A stretch of DNA of 64,000 bases from Gammaproteobacteria bacterium (GTDB lineage: Bacteria > Pseudomonadota > Gammaproteobacteria > Steroidobacterales > Steroidobacteraceae): NCBI GenBank assembly GCA_018970145.1, contig JAGWWY010000009.1, positions 1 to 64,000 of the forward strand. The letters run 5' to 3'. Shown piece after piece: positions 50,306-59,470 of the stretch. The notes beneath the pieces were generated by a model. The model saw nothing but the letters and a program-made list of their open reading frames with translations, searched no databases and was not told the DNA's origin. Positions within the stretch are counted from its first letter, which is position 1, and every line of letters begins with the position of its first letter. Made by a program: the position numbers and the translations under genes.

Positions 50306-52045
50306 CTAATTGCCGTTGGCGCTCTCGGCGATGTGGGTGAGTTCGCCTCGCAGCACTTTGCCGACGCTGTTACGCGGCAGTTGAGCAACGACGCGGACGC
50401 GCTCGGGGAATTTGAACATCGCCAAGCCGGCGATCCGGAAGTGCTCGCAAATCGACTCGAGTGTGACTTCGACGCCAGGTCTCGGGACGATGACGGCGCA
50501 GATTTTCTCCCCCATGATCGGATCCGCGTAGCTCGCTACCGCCCCCTCGAGCACACTCGGCATTTGCGAGAGCAGGTTGTCGAGTTCTTCCGGTGCGATC
50601 TTCACGCCGCCGCGAACGATGATTTGTTTGAGGCGACCGACGAAGCGATAAAAGCGCAGATCGTCACCTTCACCACAGAGCTCGAACAGATCGCCGGTTC
50701 GAAACCAGTTGTCACCCGTGAAGGACTGCGCGGTGATCTGCGGCGCGCGGTAGTAGCCGTCGAATACCGTGGGCCCCGTGATCTGCAGTTCACCCGGTTT
50801 GCCCGCATCGACGATTTCTTCTCCGGTGTCCGGGTTGATGATACGGGTGCGGATGTGTACCGGTGGCGGTGAGGCCCACGAGATTTCGTCGCGTCCGAAG
50901 CGCGGAAACCAGCGCGCGCGGTGCACCGGGTCGCTAGCGTTCTCGGCGTTGCTGATCAGCGACACGCCCTCGTTGGAGCCGAAGTTGTTACAGATCTCGA
51001 TACCGAAGCGATCGCGATAGCCTGCGATCATTTCCGGATCGAGCGGTGCCGAGCCCGAACCAATGCAACGTAGTGAGGACAGATCGACGGTTGCCAACAG
51101 TGCCTCGTTCTTCAAGAGCATGTTGAGCAGCGCCGGCGGTGCGATCGCATACTGTGGGCGCTCGATGGCGATTTGTTTGAGGTAGGTCGGCAGGTCGAGC
51201 GGGTGATGCAGCACCAGCGTTCCGCCGTTATGCATCCAGCTCATGAAGCAGCCGCCGATCGCAGCCATGTTGATAAGCGGGAACGGATTCAGCAGCACTT
51301 CACCCGGTTGGATCCCTGCGCCGCGCAGATGCGCGAAACTGATCGCATACCAATGATTGTGGGAGCGCGGTACGCCTTTGGGTGTACCTTCGGTACCGGA
51401 CGTCCAGCAGATCGTGGCGATGTCGTCGGCATCAACGACGGCGGCTTGGACGGCGTTGTGCAGCTCTGCGATTGACTCTGCATCGAGAGCAGCGGCTTCA
51501 AAGGCGGTGGCGCCTCGTGGCGTTTGGGTAGTCGAGGTGGCGCTACGCAAGCTCAACACCTGAAGCGTCAGTCCATCCTTAGCCAGGTCAGAGCTCAAAG
51601 CCAAGGCGATCCCGATCTGGTCAGTACCTTTGAGCTGATCGATTGTCAGAATGGCTTTCGCATTCGTCAGACGAACGATTTGCTCGAGCTCGTGACGTCG
51701 AAATTGCACCGGCACCGGGCTTACAACGATGCCAAGGCGCATGGCGGCGATGTAAAGCAACGGATACTCGGCGATGTTCGGCAGTTGCGTGACGAGCACG
51801 TCGTCTTTGCCGAGACCTAGCCGCGCGAGACTCAGTGAGTAGCCATCGGCAAGCGACGCAGCAGCCGCGAAACTCAGTCTATTCGCCGGGGTGCCGACGA
51901 GGTCTGCGCGATTCGGGGCATCGACGAGGGCGAGACGCTCGGGATTCGCTCGTGCATTTACGTCGAACAGGTCGTGAATGCGGGTGTCGCCCCACCAACC
52001 GCGCGCGCGGTAGTCGCGGATTTTCTCTGCTGGAGTCGTACGCAC
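50306..52045 (-). CDS. Acyl-CoA ligase (AMP-forming), ligase B
   Basis: 579 residues from a GTG at 52045: GGGGG lies eight bases upstream and a TATACT -10 box at 52085-52090 would put the mRNA start downstream of the rival TTG at 52117. Motifs W-T-S-G-T-E-G-T-P-K-G, N-F-G-S-N-E-G-V, N-W-F-R-T-G-D-L and the C-terminal N-S-V-G-K-V-L-R are intact. It resembles benzoate/2,3-dihydroxybenzoate-type ligases. The gene neighbours an NTF2-like gene read in the other direction. Confidence 0.9.
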   Translation of the reverse strand: MRTTPAEKIRDYRARGWWGDTRIHDLFDVNARANPERLALVDAPNRADLVGTPANRLSFAAAASLADGYSLSLARLGLGKDDVLVTQLPNIAEYPLLYIAAMRLGIVVSPVPVQFRRHELEQIVRLTNAKAILTIDQLKGTDQIGIALALSSDLAKDGLTLQVLSLRSATSTTQTPRGATAFEAAALDAESIAELHNAVQAAVVDADDIATICWTSGTEGTPKGVPRSHNHWYAISFAHLRGAGIQPGEVLLNPFPLINMAAIGGCFMSWMHNGGTLVLHHPLDLPTYLKQIAIERPQYAIAPPALLNMLLKNEALLATVDLSSLRCIGSGSAPLDPEMIAGYRDRFGIEICNNFGSNEGVSLISNAENASDPVHRARWFPRFGRDEISWASPPPVHIRTRIINPDTGEEIVDAGKPGELQITGPTVFDGYYRAPQITAQSFTGDNWFRTGDLFELCGEGDDLRFYRFVGRLKQIIVRGGVKIAPEELDNLLSQMPSVLEGAVASYADPIMGEKICAVIVPRPGVEVTLESICEHFRIAGLAMFKFPERVRVVAQLPRNSVGKVLRGELTHIAESANGN

Positions 52046-52084
52046 CTCAGAATCCCCCTTGGCTGGTGTGACGTCTCGGGTCAA

Positions 52085-52090
52085 AGTATA
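52085..52090 (-). promoter_or_regulatory. Candidate -10 box of ligase B
   Basis: TATACT on the minus strand, matching the sigma-70 -10 in five of six bases. No good -35 at proper spacing was found. It supports the GTG start at 52045 with a leader of about 33 bases. Confidence 0.35.
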
Positions 52091-52141
52091 ACTGTGGTCT
52101 AATTGTGAAAGCGACAAAAGTCGGTTTCAATGGAGGGGCGC

Positions 52142-52663
52142 ATGAACAGACGCGATTGGTTTACCGCAGCACCGGTTGCCGCAGTGGTCATAGGAGGTAG
52201 AGATGCCATGGGAGCCACCGATATGAGCGCGACGAGTGGCGTGCACTTTGAGCATGTCAAATCCTTGATCATGGGTTGGCGTCGCAAGGATCTGGCTGCG
52301 GTGCTCGAACTCTGTGCGGACGACATCGTGTGGTATTCACACGTAGGCAGCCCGCCGATCGTCGGCAAGACCGCGATGCGAGGCTTCATGGAAAAGCTTT
52401 CGGATCAGATGCCGGTCGTGCGCTGGCGCATTTTCCACTATGCCGAGAGTGGGGATGTGGTCTTCACCGAGGGTGTCGATGACTTCACCGCACCGGACGG
52501 CAAGACTGTGACGATTCCTTACGCAGGGGTGCTGCGTTTCCGAGGCGGTCAGATCGTTGAGTGGCGCGACTATTTCGATCGCGCGTCCTTCGATCGATTC
52601 AAGGCGGGAGAGCCGCCGGCCGAGCACATGAGCGCGCTCATGAATCGACCGGCGCTATTTTGA
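52142..52663 (+). CDS. NTF2/SnoaL-like protein 2 with a Tat-like leader
   Basis: 173 residues; GGAGG close before the ATG at 52142. The first 30 residues, starting M-N-R-R-D-W-F-T-A-A-P, look like a twin-arginine signal, then the SnoaL-like cone fold with W-Y-S-H-V-G-S-P-P-I-V-G-K and V-E-W-R-D-Y-F-D. The closing W-R-D-Y-F-D is shared with the protein at 63216, so they are paralogues. Export would be unusual for this family; a later start without the leader (M-S-A-T-S-G) is possible. Confidence 0.82.
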   Translation: MNRRDWFTAAPVAAVVIGGRDAMGATDMSATSGVHFEHVKSLIMGWRRKDLAAVLELCADDIVWYSHVGSPPIVGKTAMRGFMEKLSDQMPVVRWRIFHYAESGDVVFTEGVDDFTAPDGKTVTIPYAGVLRFRGGQIVEWRDYFDRASFDRFKAGEPPAEHMSALMNRPALF

Positions 52664-52668
52664 CGGAC

Positions 52669-53430
52669 TCAGCGTCCTGTACTGATAGTCGTGGCGTGCA
52701 GCATCTTCGCCATGCGTCTCTCTAGCCCTTTCGGGTCGAGCTGCAAGGCGGCGCGCACGTCCACGGCCATACGATCGGTGTCTAGTTCGTCGATTTTGCG
52801 CTCGGCGGCCGTCAGGCCGATGCGGGCAATATCGGCAGGGTTTTCTTTGGCGCCTTGTACATGTGCCGCCATGCGAGTGTCGACGGATCCGACGATCAGT
52901 GCGGCAACGTGCGTGCCCTGACTCGCGAGCTCAGCTCGCGCCGAGGTCGACAGCATACGCGCAGCCGCTTTGGAGGGTGAGTAGGCGCCCATGTTCGGCA
53001 CGGCGACGATGGCGGCGGCCGAGAGCACGTTGATCACTGCGCCACCGCCGTTGCGTGCGAGCGTCGGTGCGAAGGCGCGAATCAAGGCCAGCGGTCCGAA
53101 GAAGTTCACGTCCATTTCGGCGCGCGCATGGGACATGTCTGCAGCGCCAATCAGCAGGTTGTTACTGAAAAGGCCCGCGTTGTTGATCAGCAGATTCACA
53201 TCGGTGCAGCCAGCGGCGGCGGCTGCAATCTCGGCGGGGTCGGTGACATCAAGTTCAATGGCGACACATCGCCCCGGAAATTCCTGCTCGAGATGAGCTG
53301 CAGAGCCGCGATCGCGACTGCCGACATAGACCCGCGCCGCGCCTTTCTCGGCGAGCAATACCCGGACGAAGCCTTCGCCAATGCCACGATTACCGCCGGT
53401 GACGAGGGCGACGCAGTTTTCGAGATTCAT
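52669..53430 (-). CDS. Short-chain dehydrogenase/reductase (SDR E)
   Basis: 253 residues from the ATG at 53430, four bases after the stop of the upstream ligase. Loop T-G-G-N-R-G-I-G, N-N-A-G, then V-L-S-A-A and Y-S-P-S-K: intact active site. It converges with the SnoaL gene. Probably oxidises a hydroxyl of the product made by ligase C. Confidence 0.9.
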   Translation of the reverse strand: MNLENCVALVTGGNRGIGEGFVRVLLAEKGAARVYVGSRDRGSAAHLEQEFPGRCVAIELDVTDPAEIAAAAAGCTDVNLLINNAGLFSNNLLIGAADMSHARAEMDVNFFGPLALIRAFAPTLARNGGGAVINVLSAAAIVAVPNMGAYSPSKAAARMLSTSARAELASQGTHVAALIVGSVDTRMAAHVQGAKENPADIARIGLTAAERKIDELDTDRMAVDVRAALQLDPKGLERRMAKMLHATTISTGR

Positions 53431-53434
53431 GGGT

Positions 53435-55237
53435 TCACAGTTCCGGTTGTTGGTAGAGCCGATCGACATCTGCGGCGCGTCGCAACAGAGCGACGCGTTG
53501 GTTGATAGTGCCCTTATCCGACACTTCATGGGCATCGACGCTCGGCGGCTCGCGCAGGATCGCGAAGCTCGTGATGCGCTCACTCGCGCCGCGTCCCTGG
53601 TTGAAGCGGTATAGCCGTGCGGTGATCTCGGCGTCGAGCGCGATGTCACTCACAGCCGTACTCGCGGCTTTGGGCCACACCAGGATCGCCAGGCGATCGC
53701 GGTTCTCACCGCAGACGAGGATGTCAGATACGAACGGGGAGAGCGCTTCGATCAACTGTGCACGCAGTCGTCCTGCCGACACCCAAGTTCCGCTCGAGAG
53801 TTTGAACTCCTCGGCCAGACGCCCCGCAAATTTCAAGCCTTGACCGAGATCGCCCGGGTCGTGCAGCTGTGCGGCATCGCCGGTGCGATAGAAGCCCTCG
53901 TCGTCGAAGATCTTGCGATTTTCGTCGGCGCTGAGGCCGAGGTAGCCCGGGGTGATCATCGGGCCTTTGAGGCGCACCTCGTAGCGATCGGCATTCGGTA
54001 CTAGCTTGAGTGTGAGCCCAGGCATGGGCAGGCCGATACCGACTTCCTCGGTCGGGAAGTAGATCGCCATGCAACCGGAGGAGGTTTCGGTGGCACCGTA
54101 ACCGGTGGTGAAAAAGATTCTTTCGCCGACTGTATCGACGGCCAGTTGCTGGAAGCGATCGTAGAGCGATTGTGGCAGGCCTGCGCCGCCGTACAAGGCG
54201 AGACGCAGACTGCCGAAGAAGCGTCGGCGCAGGTCGTCATCCTTCTCGATGGCGTCAGCCAGCATGGCGTAACCGAAAGGAACGTTGACGTAGAACTTGG
54301 GCGCGATTTCCTTGAGATTCTGCAGCGACTCGTCGAAGGCGCCTGGCATCGGACGACCGCCGTCGATGTAGAGCGTACCGCCGCTCGTGAGTGTTCCCAT
54401 CTTGGTGTAGGCGCCCGAAACATGGTTCCAAGGTAACCAGTCGAGCATGACATCGTCCCAGCCGGCGGTCGCACCCAGTACTTGCTGGCCTTGGGCGAGG
54501 TTCGAGGCGAGCATGCGTTGCGTCTGGATCACCGCTTTCGGCAAACTCGTGCTGCCGGAGGTGAGCATGTATAGGGTGGGTTCGTCGGGCTCAATGGTCT
54601 CGATCGACTCGGCCACGGCCGCCGTGATGGCGGTGGCGAGCACACTCGCCGTGGCAAACCGCTCGCCGCTGCCAACGAGACGCGTGATCGCATCGGGGTT
54701 GTCAGTGATGATCGCCGCATCGCCGAAGTCGACGTTCTCCAAGGCTTTTTGATATAGCGCCGTCTGCTCAGCAAATACAACCGCGGGTCGTACCAATTGG
54801 ATGACATGCTTGAGGCGACCATAATCTCCGCCCATCAGGGCGTAATTGACGCTGACCGGGCAAGCGGGGATGCGCGCGCTCATCGCACCGTATTTGATGA
54901 TCGCGTGCGCGATGGAGTTGCCGGAGAGGATTAGGACCGAGCGCTTCCGGTCGATACCTCTTGCCAGTAGCCAGGCCGCGACGGCCTGCGCGCGTGAATT
55001 GATTTCGGCGTAGCTCGCGTGAGTCCATGGAGCATTTTTTCCACCGCGTCGCTCAGCTAAATAGGTCTTTTCCGGATGACGGGCTGCTCGCTGGGCCAGC
55101 ACCTTCGGCAAGTTGCTGAGGTAACTCGCGAGCGGCAGCTCGGGCGTGACCAGAATGCAGCCATCGGCGCGACGCTCGATTCGCATCGCAGACGATGGAA
55201 AAAAAGTTTTTTTGAACGGCGCGTTCGGGCGAGTCAT
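53435..55237 (-). CDS. Feruloyl-CoA synthetase-like acyl-CoA ligase (ligase C)
   Basis: 600 residues. The phosphate loop L-T-S-G-S-T-S-L-P-K and the segments G-F-Y-R-T-G-D-A-A-Q-L and F-K-L-S-S-G-T-W-V-S-A-G-R-L-R match the feruloyl-CoA synthetase branch. This group activates ferulate and related aromatic acids. The usual companion hydratase-aldolase is not near, so another aromatic or cyclic acid is possible. Confidence 0.88.
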   Translation of the reverse strand: MTRPNAPFKKTFFPSSAMRIERRADGCILVTPELPLASYLSNLPKVLAQRAARHPEKTYLAERRGGKNAPWTHASYAEINSRAQAVAAWLLARGIDRKRSVLILSGNSIAHAIIKYGAMSARIPACPVSVNYALMGGDYGRLKHVIQLVRPAVVFAEQTALYQKALENVDFGDAAIITDNPDAITRLVGSGERFATASVLATAITAAVAESIETIEPDEPTLYMLTSGSTSLPKAVIQTQRMLASNLAQGQQVLGATAGWDDVMLDWLPWNHVSGAYTKMGTLTSGGTLYIDGGRPMPGAFDESLQNLKEIAPKFYVNVPFGYAMLADAIEKDDDLRRRFFGSLRLALYGGAGLPQSLYDRFQQLAVDTVGERIFFTTGYGATETSSGCMAIYFPTEEVGIGLPMPGLTLKLVPNADRYEVRLKGPMITPGYLGLSADENRKIFDDEGFYRTGDAAQLHDPGDLGQGLKFAGRLAEEFKLSSGTWVSAGRLRAQLIEALSPFVSDILVCGENRDRLAILVWPKAASTAVSDIALDAEITARLYRFNQGRGASERITSFAILREPPSVDAHEVSDKGTINQRVALLRRAADVDRLYQQPEL

Positions 55238-55246
55238 TCGAGCACC

Positions 55247-55777
55247 TCAAAAGCGCTCGTACGACGGGTCGGTCTCTCCCTTGCTACCCATGCGCATGCC
55301 AGGCTGACCCGGTATGAACATGCCGCCGACCCAGCCTTCGCGTGACGGAGTGTCTCGGTTCCAATCGAAGATGGTGCGGCGATGAGCGATCTTCCAGTCG
55401 CCTTGGCGTCGCTCAAAGCGATCAATCAGACGACCGCCGGTGAAGGTATCGAAGCGTTCGCCGTTGATATTCATGCGCGCCAGCGTCACGAGATAGGTCT
55501 CGACATAAGCGAGATCGTCGGTGACGAAGTCGAAGTGGGTGTTGCCGAGCACGTGCTGCATCGAGTCCATCAGTCGAATACGTGGAATGGCGCCATCGAC
55601 ATATTCGTAAGCGTTTCCCGTGTAGCGACCACCGTGCTCCTCGATGGCATCGGGGTGGTAGCAACTTTTGAGTAGCGGGCCATCGCCGCGATCCACGCCG
55701 CGGGCGTATTTGGAGAGCACCTCACGGATCGCTTCCTTGTCCAAGAGACGCGCCAAGCGCGGATCGAGATCGTTCAT
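55247..55777 (-). CDS. NTF2/SnoaL-like protein 3
   Basis: 176 residues from the ATG at 55777. The helix D-K-E-A-I-R-E-V-L-S-K-Y-A-R-G-V-D-R-G-D is the family opening (bile-acid dehydratase/SnoaL_4 style). It lies nine bases upstream of ligase C in the same direction, so they likely work in sequence. Confidence 0.88.
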   Translation of the reverse strand: MNDLDPRLARLLDKEAIREVLSKYARGVDRGDGPLLKSCYHPDAIEEHGGRYTGNAYEYVDGAIPRIRLMDSMQHVLGNTHFDFVTDDLAYVETYLVTLARMNINGERFDTFTGGRLIDRFERRQGDWKIAHRRTIFDWNRDTPSREGWVGGMFIPGQPGMRMGSKGETDPSYERF

Positions 55778-55848
55778 GCAATGCGCCCCCTCACGGCGGG
55801 TATGATGACCCGCAACTTTCATTGCAAGACTGACAAGGAAACGCACCC

Positions 55849-56751
55849 ATGGTCAAGGACCCTCGATGTGAAGGTCGTGTCGTCATCGTCACGGGAGCGG
55901 GCGCCGGACTCGGACGTGCGTACGCGCTGCACTTGGCGAGTCTCGGTTGGCGTGTCGTCGTCAATAATCGTAATCGAGCATCGAGTGCGGATGCCGTGGT
56001 GTCGGAGATACGCGCGAGTGGCGGTGAGGCGATCGCGCAGTACGACGATGTGTGCAGCGAGGGCGCAGGCGCGCGGATGCTGCAGACGGCGCTCGATGCC
56101 TGGGGACGACTCGACGCGCTCGTCAACAACGCCGGGGTGGATCAGCACGCGCCCTTCCACAAGATCAGCCTCGAGGATTTTCGGCGAATCTTTGCGATCA
56201 ACTTCGAGGGGACCGTGGCGATCACGCACGCGATCTACCCGCATCTGCGCGCTCAAGGATCAGGGCGGATCGTCGTGTCGGTTTCGAGCGCGGGATTGCA
56301 TGGACTGCACGGACTCTCGGCCTATGCGGCATCCAAAGCCGCTTTGATTGCATTTATGCGCAGTCTGGCTGCCGAGGCGGCTCCAAAGGGAGTTCTGGTG
56401 TCGGCCATCGCCCCTTACGCGGCCACCCGCATGACCGAGCCCCACTTGAACGACGAGCTGCGCGAGCGGATGTCGGTCGCGAGTGTGGTGCCGTTTCTCG
56501 CCGGCCTGATTCACCCTGAAGCGACCGCGTACGGGCAGACGTGGGTCGTGGGTGCGGGCTGGGCGCGCCGAGCTTCGAGTGTCGAGTGGGGACGGGGCCA
56601 CGCTGTACCTACGGCTTCGATGCCGATAATCGCCCGTGCGGCGGACGTTGCGTCATCGCCACCACAGGAGTACGCGGATGCCCTGGCCGCTCACGCCGAT
56701 TTTTTGGTTTGCGCGCAACAGGGCTTGCATCGGGTCGGCGGAGGGGAGTAG
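55849..56751 (+). CDS. Short-chain dehydrogenase/reductase (SDR F)
   Basis: 300 residues. Loop T-G-A-G-A-G-L-G-R-A-Y-A resembles the (3R)-hydroxyacyl-CoA dehydrogenase part of multifunctional enzyme 2; catalytic V-S-S-A and Y-A-A-S-K are present. The last 60 residues extend past the normal fold. It is divergent from SnoaL-like 3 and followed by TonB receptor 3. Confidence 0.9.
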   Translation: MVKDPRCEGRVVIVTGAGAGLGRAYALHLASLGWRVVVNNRNRASSADAVVSEIRASGGEAIAQYDDVCSEGAGARMLQTALDAWGRLDALVNNAGVDQHAPFHKISLEDFRRIFAINFEGTVAITHAIYPHLRAQGSGRIVVSVSSAGLHGLHGLSAYAASKAALIAFMRSLAAEAAPKGVLVSAIAPYAATRMTEPHLNDELRERMSVASVVPFLAGLIHPEATAYGQTWVVGAGWARRASSVEWGRGHAVPTASMPIIARAADVASSPPQEYADALAAHADFLVCAQQGLHRVGGGE

Positions 56752-56864
56752 CCTCAGAGTCCGAAAGGTTCCGTTATGCAAGTCAGCGCGGTGGGTCTAG
56801 GGGATCTGCCGCACAGGGTTGCTCGAAGTACCTACATCAAAAACGTCATTTGGGGGACAACAGC

Positions 56865-59366
56865 ATGACGCTTCGCAATCGCCGTTGGATTCGCTCGGGC
56901 ACGACACCCGTCGCTGCGGCCATCATCGTGGCTTTGACGGCCACATCGACTCCTTCCTATTCGCAAGGCCTCGAAGAAATCGTGGTGACCGCACAGCGTC
57001 GTGAGACCGCGCTGCAAACGACGCCGATCGCGATCAGTGCCTATGGCGGTGCCGCCTTGGCCGACGCCAAGGTGTTCTCGGCGGGCGATCTCGCGGCCAC
57101 AGTGCCGGCGTTTTCATTGACAGCGGGCACGCCGCTCGATATTGAGCTGAATATCCGCGGTATCACCAACACGCGTCTTGACTCGCCCTCGGCTGACCCC
57201 TCGGTAGGCACCTTCGTCGATGGCATTTACATGGGTCGTACGGGTGACCTGAATTACGATTTCTACGACCTTGAGCGTGTTGAGGTCATTCGTGGTCCGC
57301 AGGGCGTGCTACTCGGTAAAAACGTGGTAGGCGGCGCACTCAGCATCATGACTGCCAAGCCGAAGTTTGATCAGTCCGGCTCGCTCACCGTTGGTTACGG
57401 CAACTACCAGTCAAAGCTCGTTAGCGGCTACGTCACGGGTGGCATGACCGATTCGGTAGCGGGTCGATTCTCGTTCCAGTACCGCGATCGGGATGGGTTC
57501 GGGTACGACAAGTTGCATGATCGCGACGTCGAAGATCTCTCGTCGGTGCAGATGCGCGCTCAGTTCCTCTACGACCCGGAGGGCTCGGATTGGACCGTAC
57601 GCGGCATTTTCGGGTTCTACAAAGACAACACTAACGGTGTGAACGTAGTGGCGATCGAGGGCGGTACGCCGAGCTGCGAAACCAGCTACTTGCGGACCAA
57701 CTGCACGCGCCCTTGGAGCAACCTGCGCGCTTATCTCGGCTTGACCGATCCGCGTGTGAACGTGGCGACAAGCATACAGTACAAGGGTGACGCGACGCCG
57801 ACGAGCCAATTCATGCGTCGCGATGGTTTCGCCGTGACGCTCGATGTGCAGCGCGACTTTGAAGGCTTCACCTTCAACTCGCTCACGGGCTATACGAATG
57901 GTGAGAGCGCGCAGCTGTATGATCAGACTGGCGCTGGTCCTGAGGCACTCGGCTGGAGTATCACCAACTGGCAAGCCTACATGACGTACATGAACAACCG
58001 ATACGGTACCCGTCCTGCGGTATCCAACAACGGTCAGTTCTTGTTTGCGCAGCCGGTGGCTGAAGCTGTCGATGCGACGCAGCTCAGCCAAGAGTTCCGT
58101 TTGACCTCGGCCAACACCGATTCGAAGCTCGACTGGATCGTCGGGGCGTTCGTCAAGAAAGACGAAATCGACAAGACGGACCGCTTCATCGGTGAGAACT
58201 TCCTCGGTTCCTTGCTGCCGGGCGGTAACAATCCGCTGTCGACCCTCTCAGGCGAGAACAAGTGGATCAACCAGGGCGAAATCGAGAACGCAGCGGCGTT
58301 TGCGAGCCTGGGTTACAAGCTGACCGAGACGGTCAAGATCAGCGCGGGTCTTCGCTATACCCAAGACAAGAAGTCCGGCTCGGTTCAGGGTATCGTCGTC
58401 GAAACAGGCGATCGCTTCAGCCCGAACGATCCGCGCCCGAACGTGACCATCGAAGGCCTCTGTCGTCGTCCGGACGGCACGGTCGTCAGCCCGACGCCCG
58501 CGGCTTGTGCGGCGCCGAACAAGTGGGTGTACGAGGAGGGAAGCGGCTTCACAACGCCGTATTCGGCTAAGTGGAACGAGTCGACGCCGCAGGTGACGAT
58601 CGATTGGTCGCCGAGCGAGAACACGTTCGTTTATGCCACCGTCGCCAAAGGCTTCAAGGGTGGCGGTTTCGACGATACGCCGGCGAATCCGGCGCAGGCG
58701 TCCACCCCGTTCGATCCTGAAGAGGCGACCAACTACGAAGTCGGCTTCAAGACCACGCTGCTCGATCGTCGCATGCGCTTGAACGCGTCGGTCTTCAAGA
58801 TGGACTACAAAAATCTGCAGGTCACGCAGACGAACGCAGCCTGTCTTTGCAATCTGACCGACAACGCGGCGAGCGCCGATATCAAGGGCATTGAGGCGGA
58901 GTTGGAGTTCCTCGCGACCGACGCGCTGCGTCTGTCGCTCGGCGGCTCTTACGTCGATACCGAATACGTCGACTTCCTCGAGTCGGCCATCAACCCGACG
59001 ACCGGTACCCGTCTCGATAGCTCGGGTAACCGACTGCAGCGTACTCCGGAGACGCAAGTGAGCGTCGGGCTCGACTACACCACGGGCTTCGGTTCTTATG
59101 CTGACGCCCTGAAGTTCAGCCTGAACTACAACTGGCAGAGCGATCTGTTCTGGGCGACCGACAACATCGCCACGGAGCCTTCCTACGGCTTGCTCGATGC
59201 GCGCATCCAGCTCGCACCGAAAGACGCCGATTGGTCGGTGTCGCTCTGGGGCAAGAACCTCTCGGATGAGCTCTATCGTGTAAACATCATCCCGTTTTTC
59301 GGCGAGGAAGTGTCGCAGTTCGGTCCGCCGCGGACCTACGGTCTCGACATCGCTTGGAAGTTCTGA
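56865..59366 (+). CDS. TonB-dependent outer-membrane receptor 3
   Basis: 833 residues from the ATG at 56865 with GGGGGA upstream. Signal peptide to about S-Y-S-Q, TonB box E-E-I-V-V-T-A, plug with V-I-R-G-P-Q-G-V-L-L-G-K-N, and barrel ending T-Y-G-L-D-I-A-W-K-F, with the terminal Phe favoured for barrel assembly. It resembles receptor 2 in size and motifs. Probably the importer for the second catabolic set. Confidence 0.93.
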   Translation: MTLRNRRWIRSGTTPVAAAIIVALTATSTPSYSQGLEEIVVTAQRRETALQTTPIAISAYGGAALADAKVFSAGDLAATVPAFSLTAGTPLDIELNIRGITNTRLDSPSADPSVGTFVDGIYMGRTGDLNYDFYDLERVEVIRGPQGVLLGKNVVGGALSIMTAKPKFDQSGSLTVGYGNYQSKLVSGYVTGGMTDSVAGRFSFQYRDRDGFGYDKLHDRDVEDLSSVQMRAQFLYDPEGSDWTVRGIFGFYKDNTNGVNVVAIEGGTPSCETSYLRTNCTRPWSNLRAYLGLTDPRVNVATSIQYKGDATPTSQFMRRDGFAVTLDVQRDFEGFTFNSLTGYTNGESAQLYDQTGAGPEALGWSITNWQAYMTYMNNRYGTRPAVSNNGQFLFAQPVAEAVDATQLSQEFRLTSANTDSKLDWIVGAFVKKDEIDKTDRFIGENFLGSLLPGGNNPLSTLSGENKWINQGEIENAAAFASLGYKLTETVKISAGLRYTQDKKSGSVQGIVVETGDRFSPNDPRPNVTIEGLCRRPDGTVVSPTPAACAAPNKWVYEEGSGFTTPYSAKWNESTPQVTIDWSPSENTFVYATVAKGFKGGGFDDTPANPAQASTPFDPEEATNYEVGFKTTLLDRRMRLNASVFKMDYKNLQVTQTNAACLCNLTDNAASADIKGIEAELEFLATDALRLSLGGSYVDTEYVDFLESAINPTTGTRLDSSGNRLQRTPETQVSVGLDYTTGFGSYADALKFSLNYNWQSDLFWATDNIATEPSYGLLDARIQLAPKDADWSVSLWGKNLSDELYRVNIIPFFGEEVSQFGPPRTYGLDIAWKF

Positions 59367-59379
59367 TGATCTGATCGAG

Positions 59380-59416
59380 AAGGCGGGGTGCTCATCTAGG
59401 GCACCCCGCCTTTTTC
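59380..59416 (+). terminator. Rho-independent terminator of receptor 3
   Basis: AAGGCGGGGTGC (59380-59391), a nine-base loop, GCACCCCGCCTT (59401-59412) and a run of T. Fourteen bases after the receptor stop. Confidence 0.9.
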
Positions 59417-59470
59417 TTTGGGGCTGATTATTTTAGCCCTCTGTTTGAGCCCTCTATTTGAGGTGATGCC

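Noticed and set aside
52046-52117. TTG start for ligase B at 52117
   Set aside because: A good ribosome site precedes the GTG at 52045 and the likely -10 box lies between the two starts.
53435-55237. Calling the second set a ferulate pathway
   Set aside because: No feruloyl-CoA hydratase-aldolase or vanillin dehydrogenase is present, so the ligase alone does not prove the substrate.
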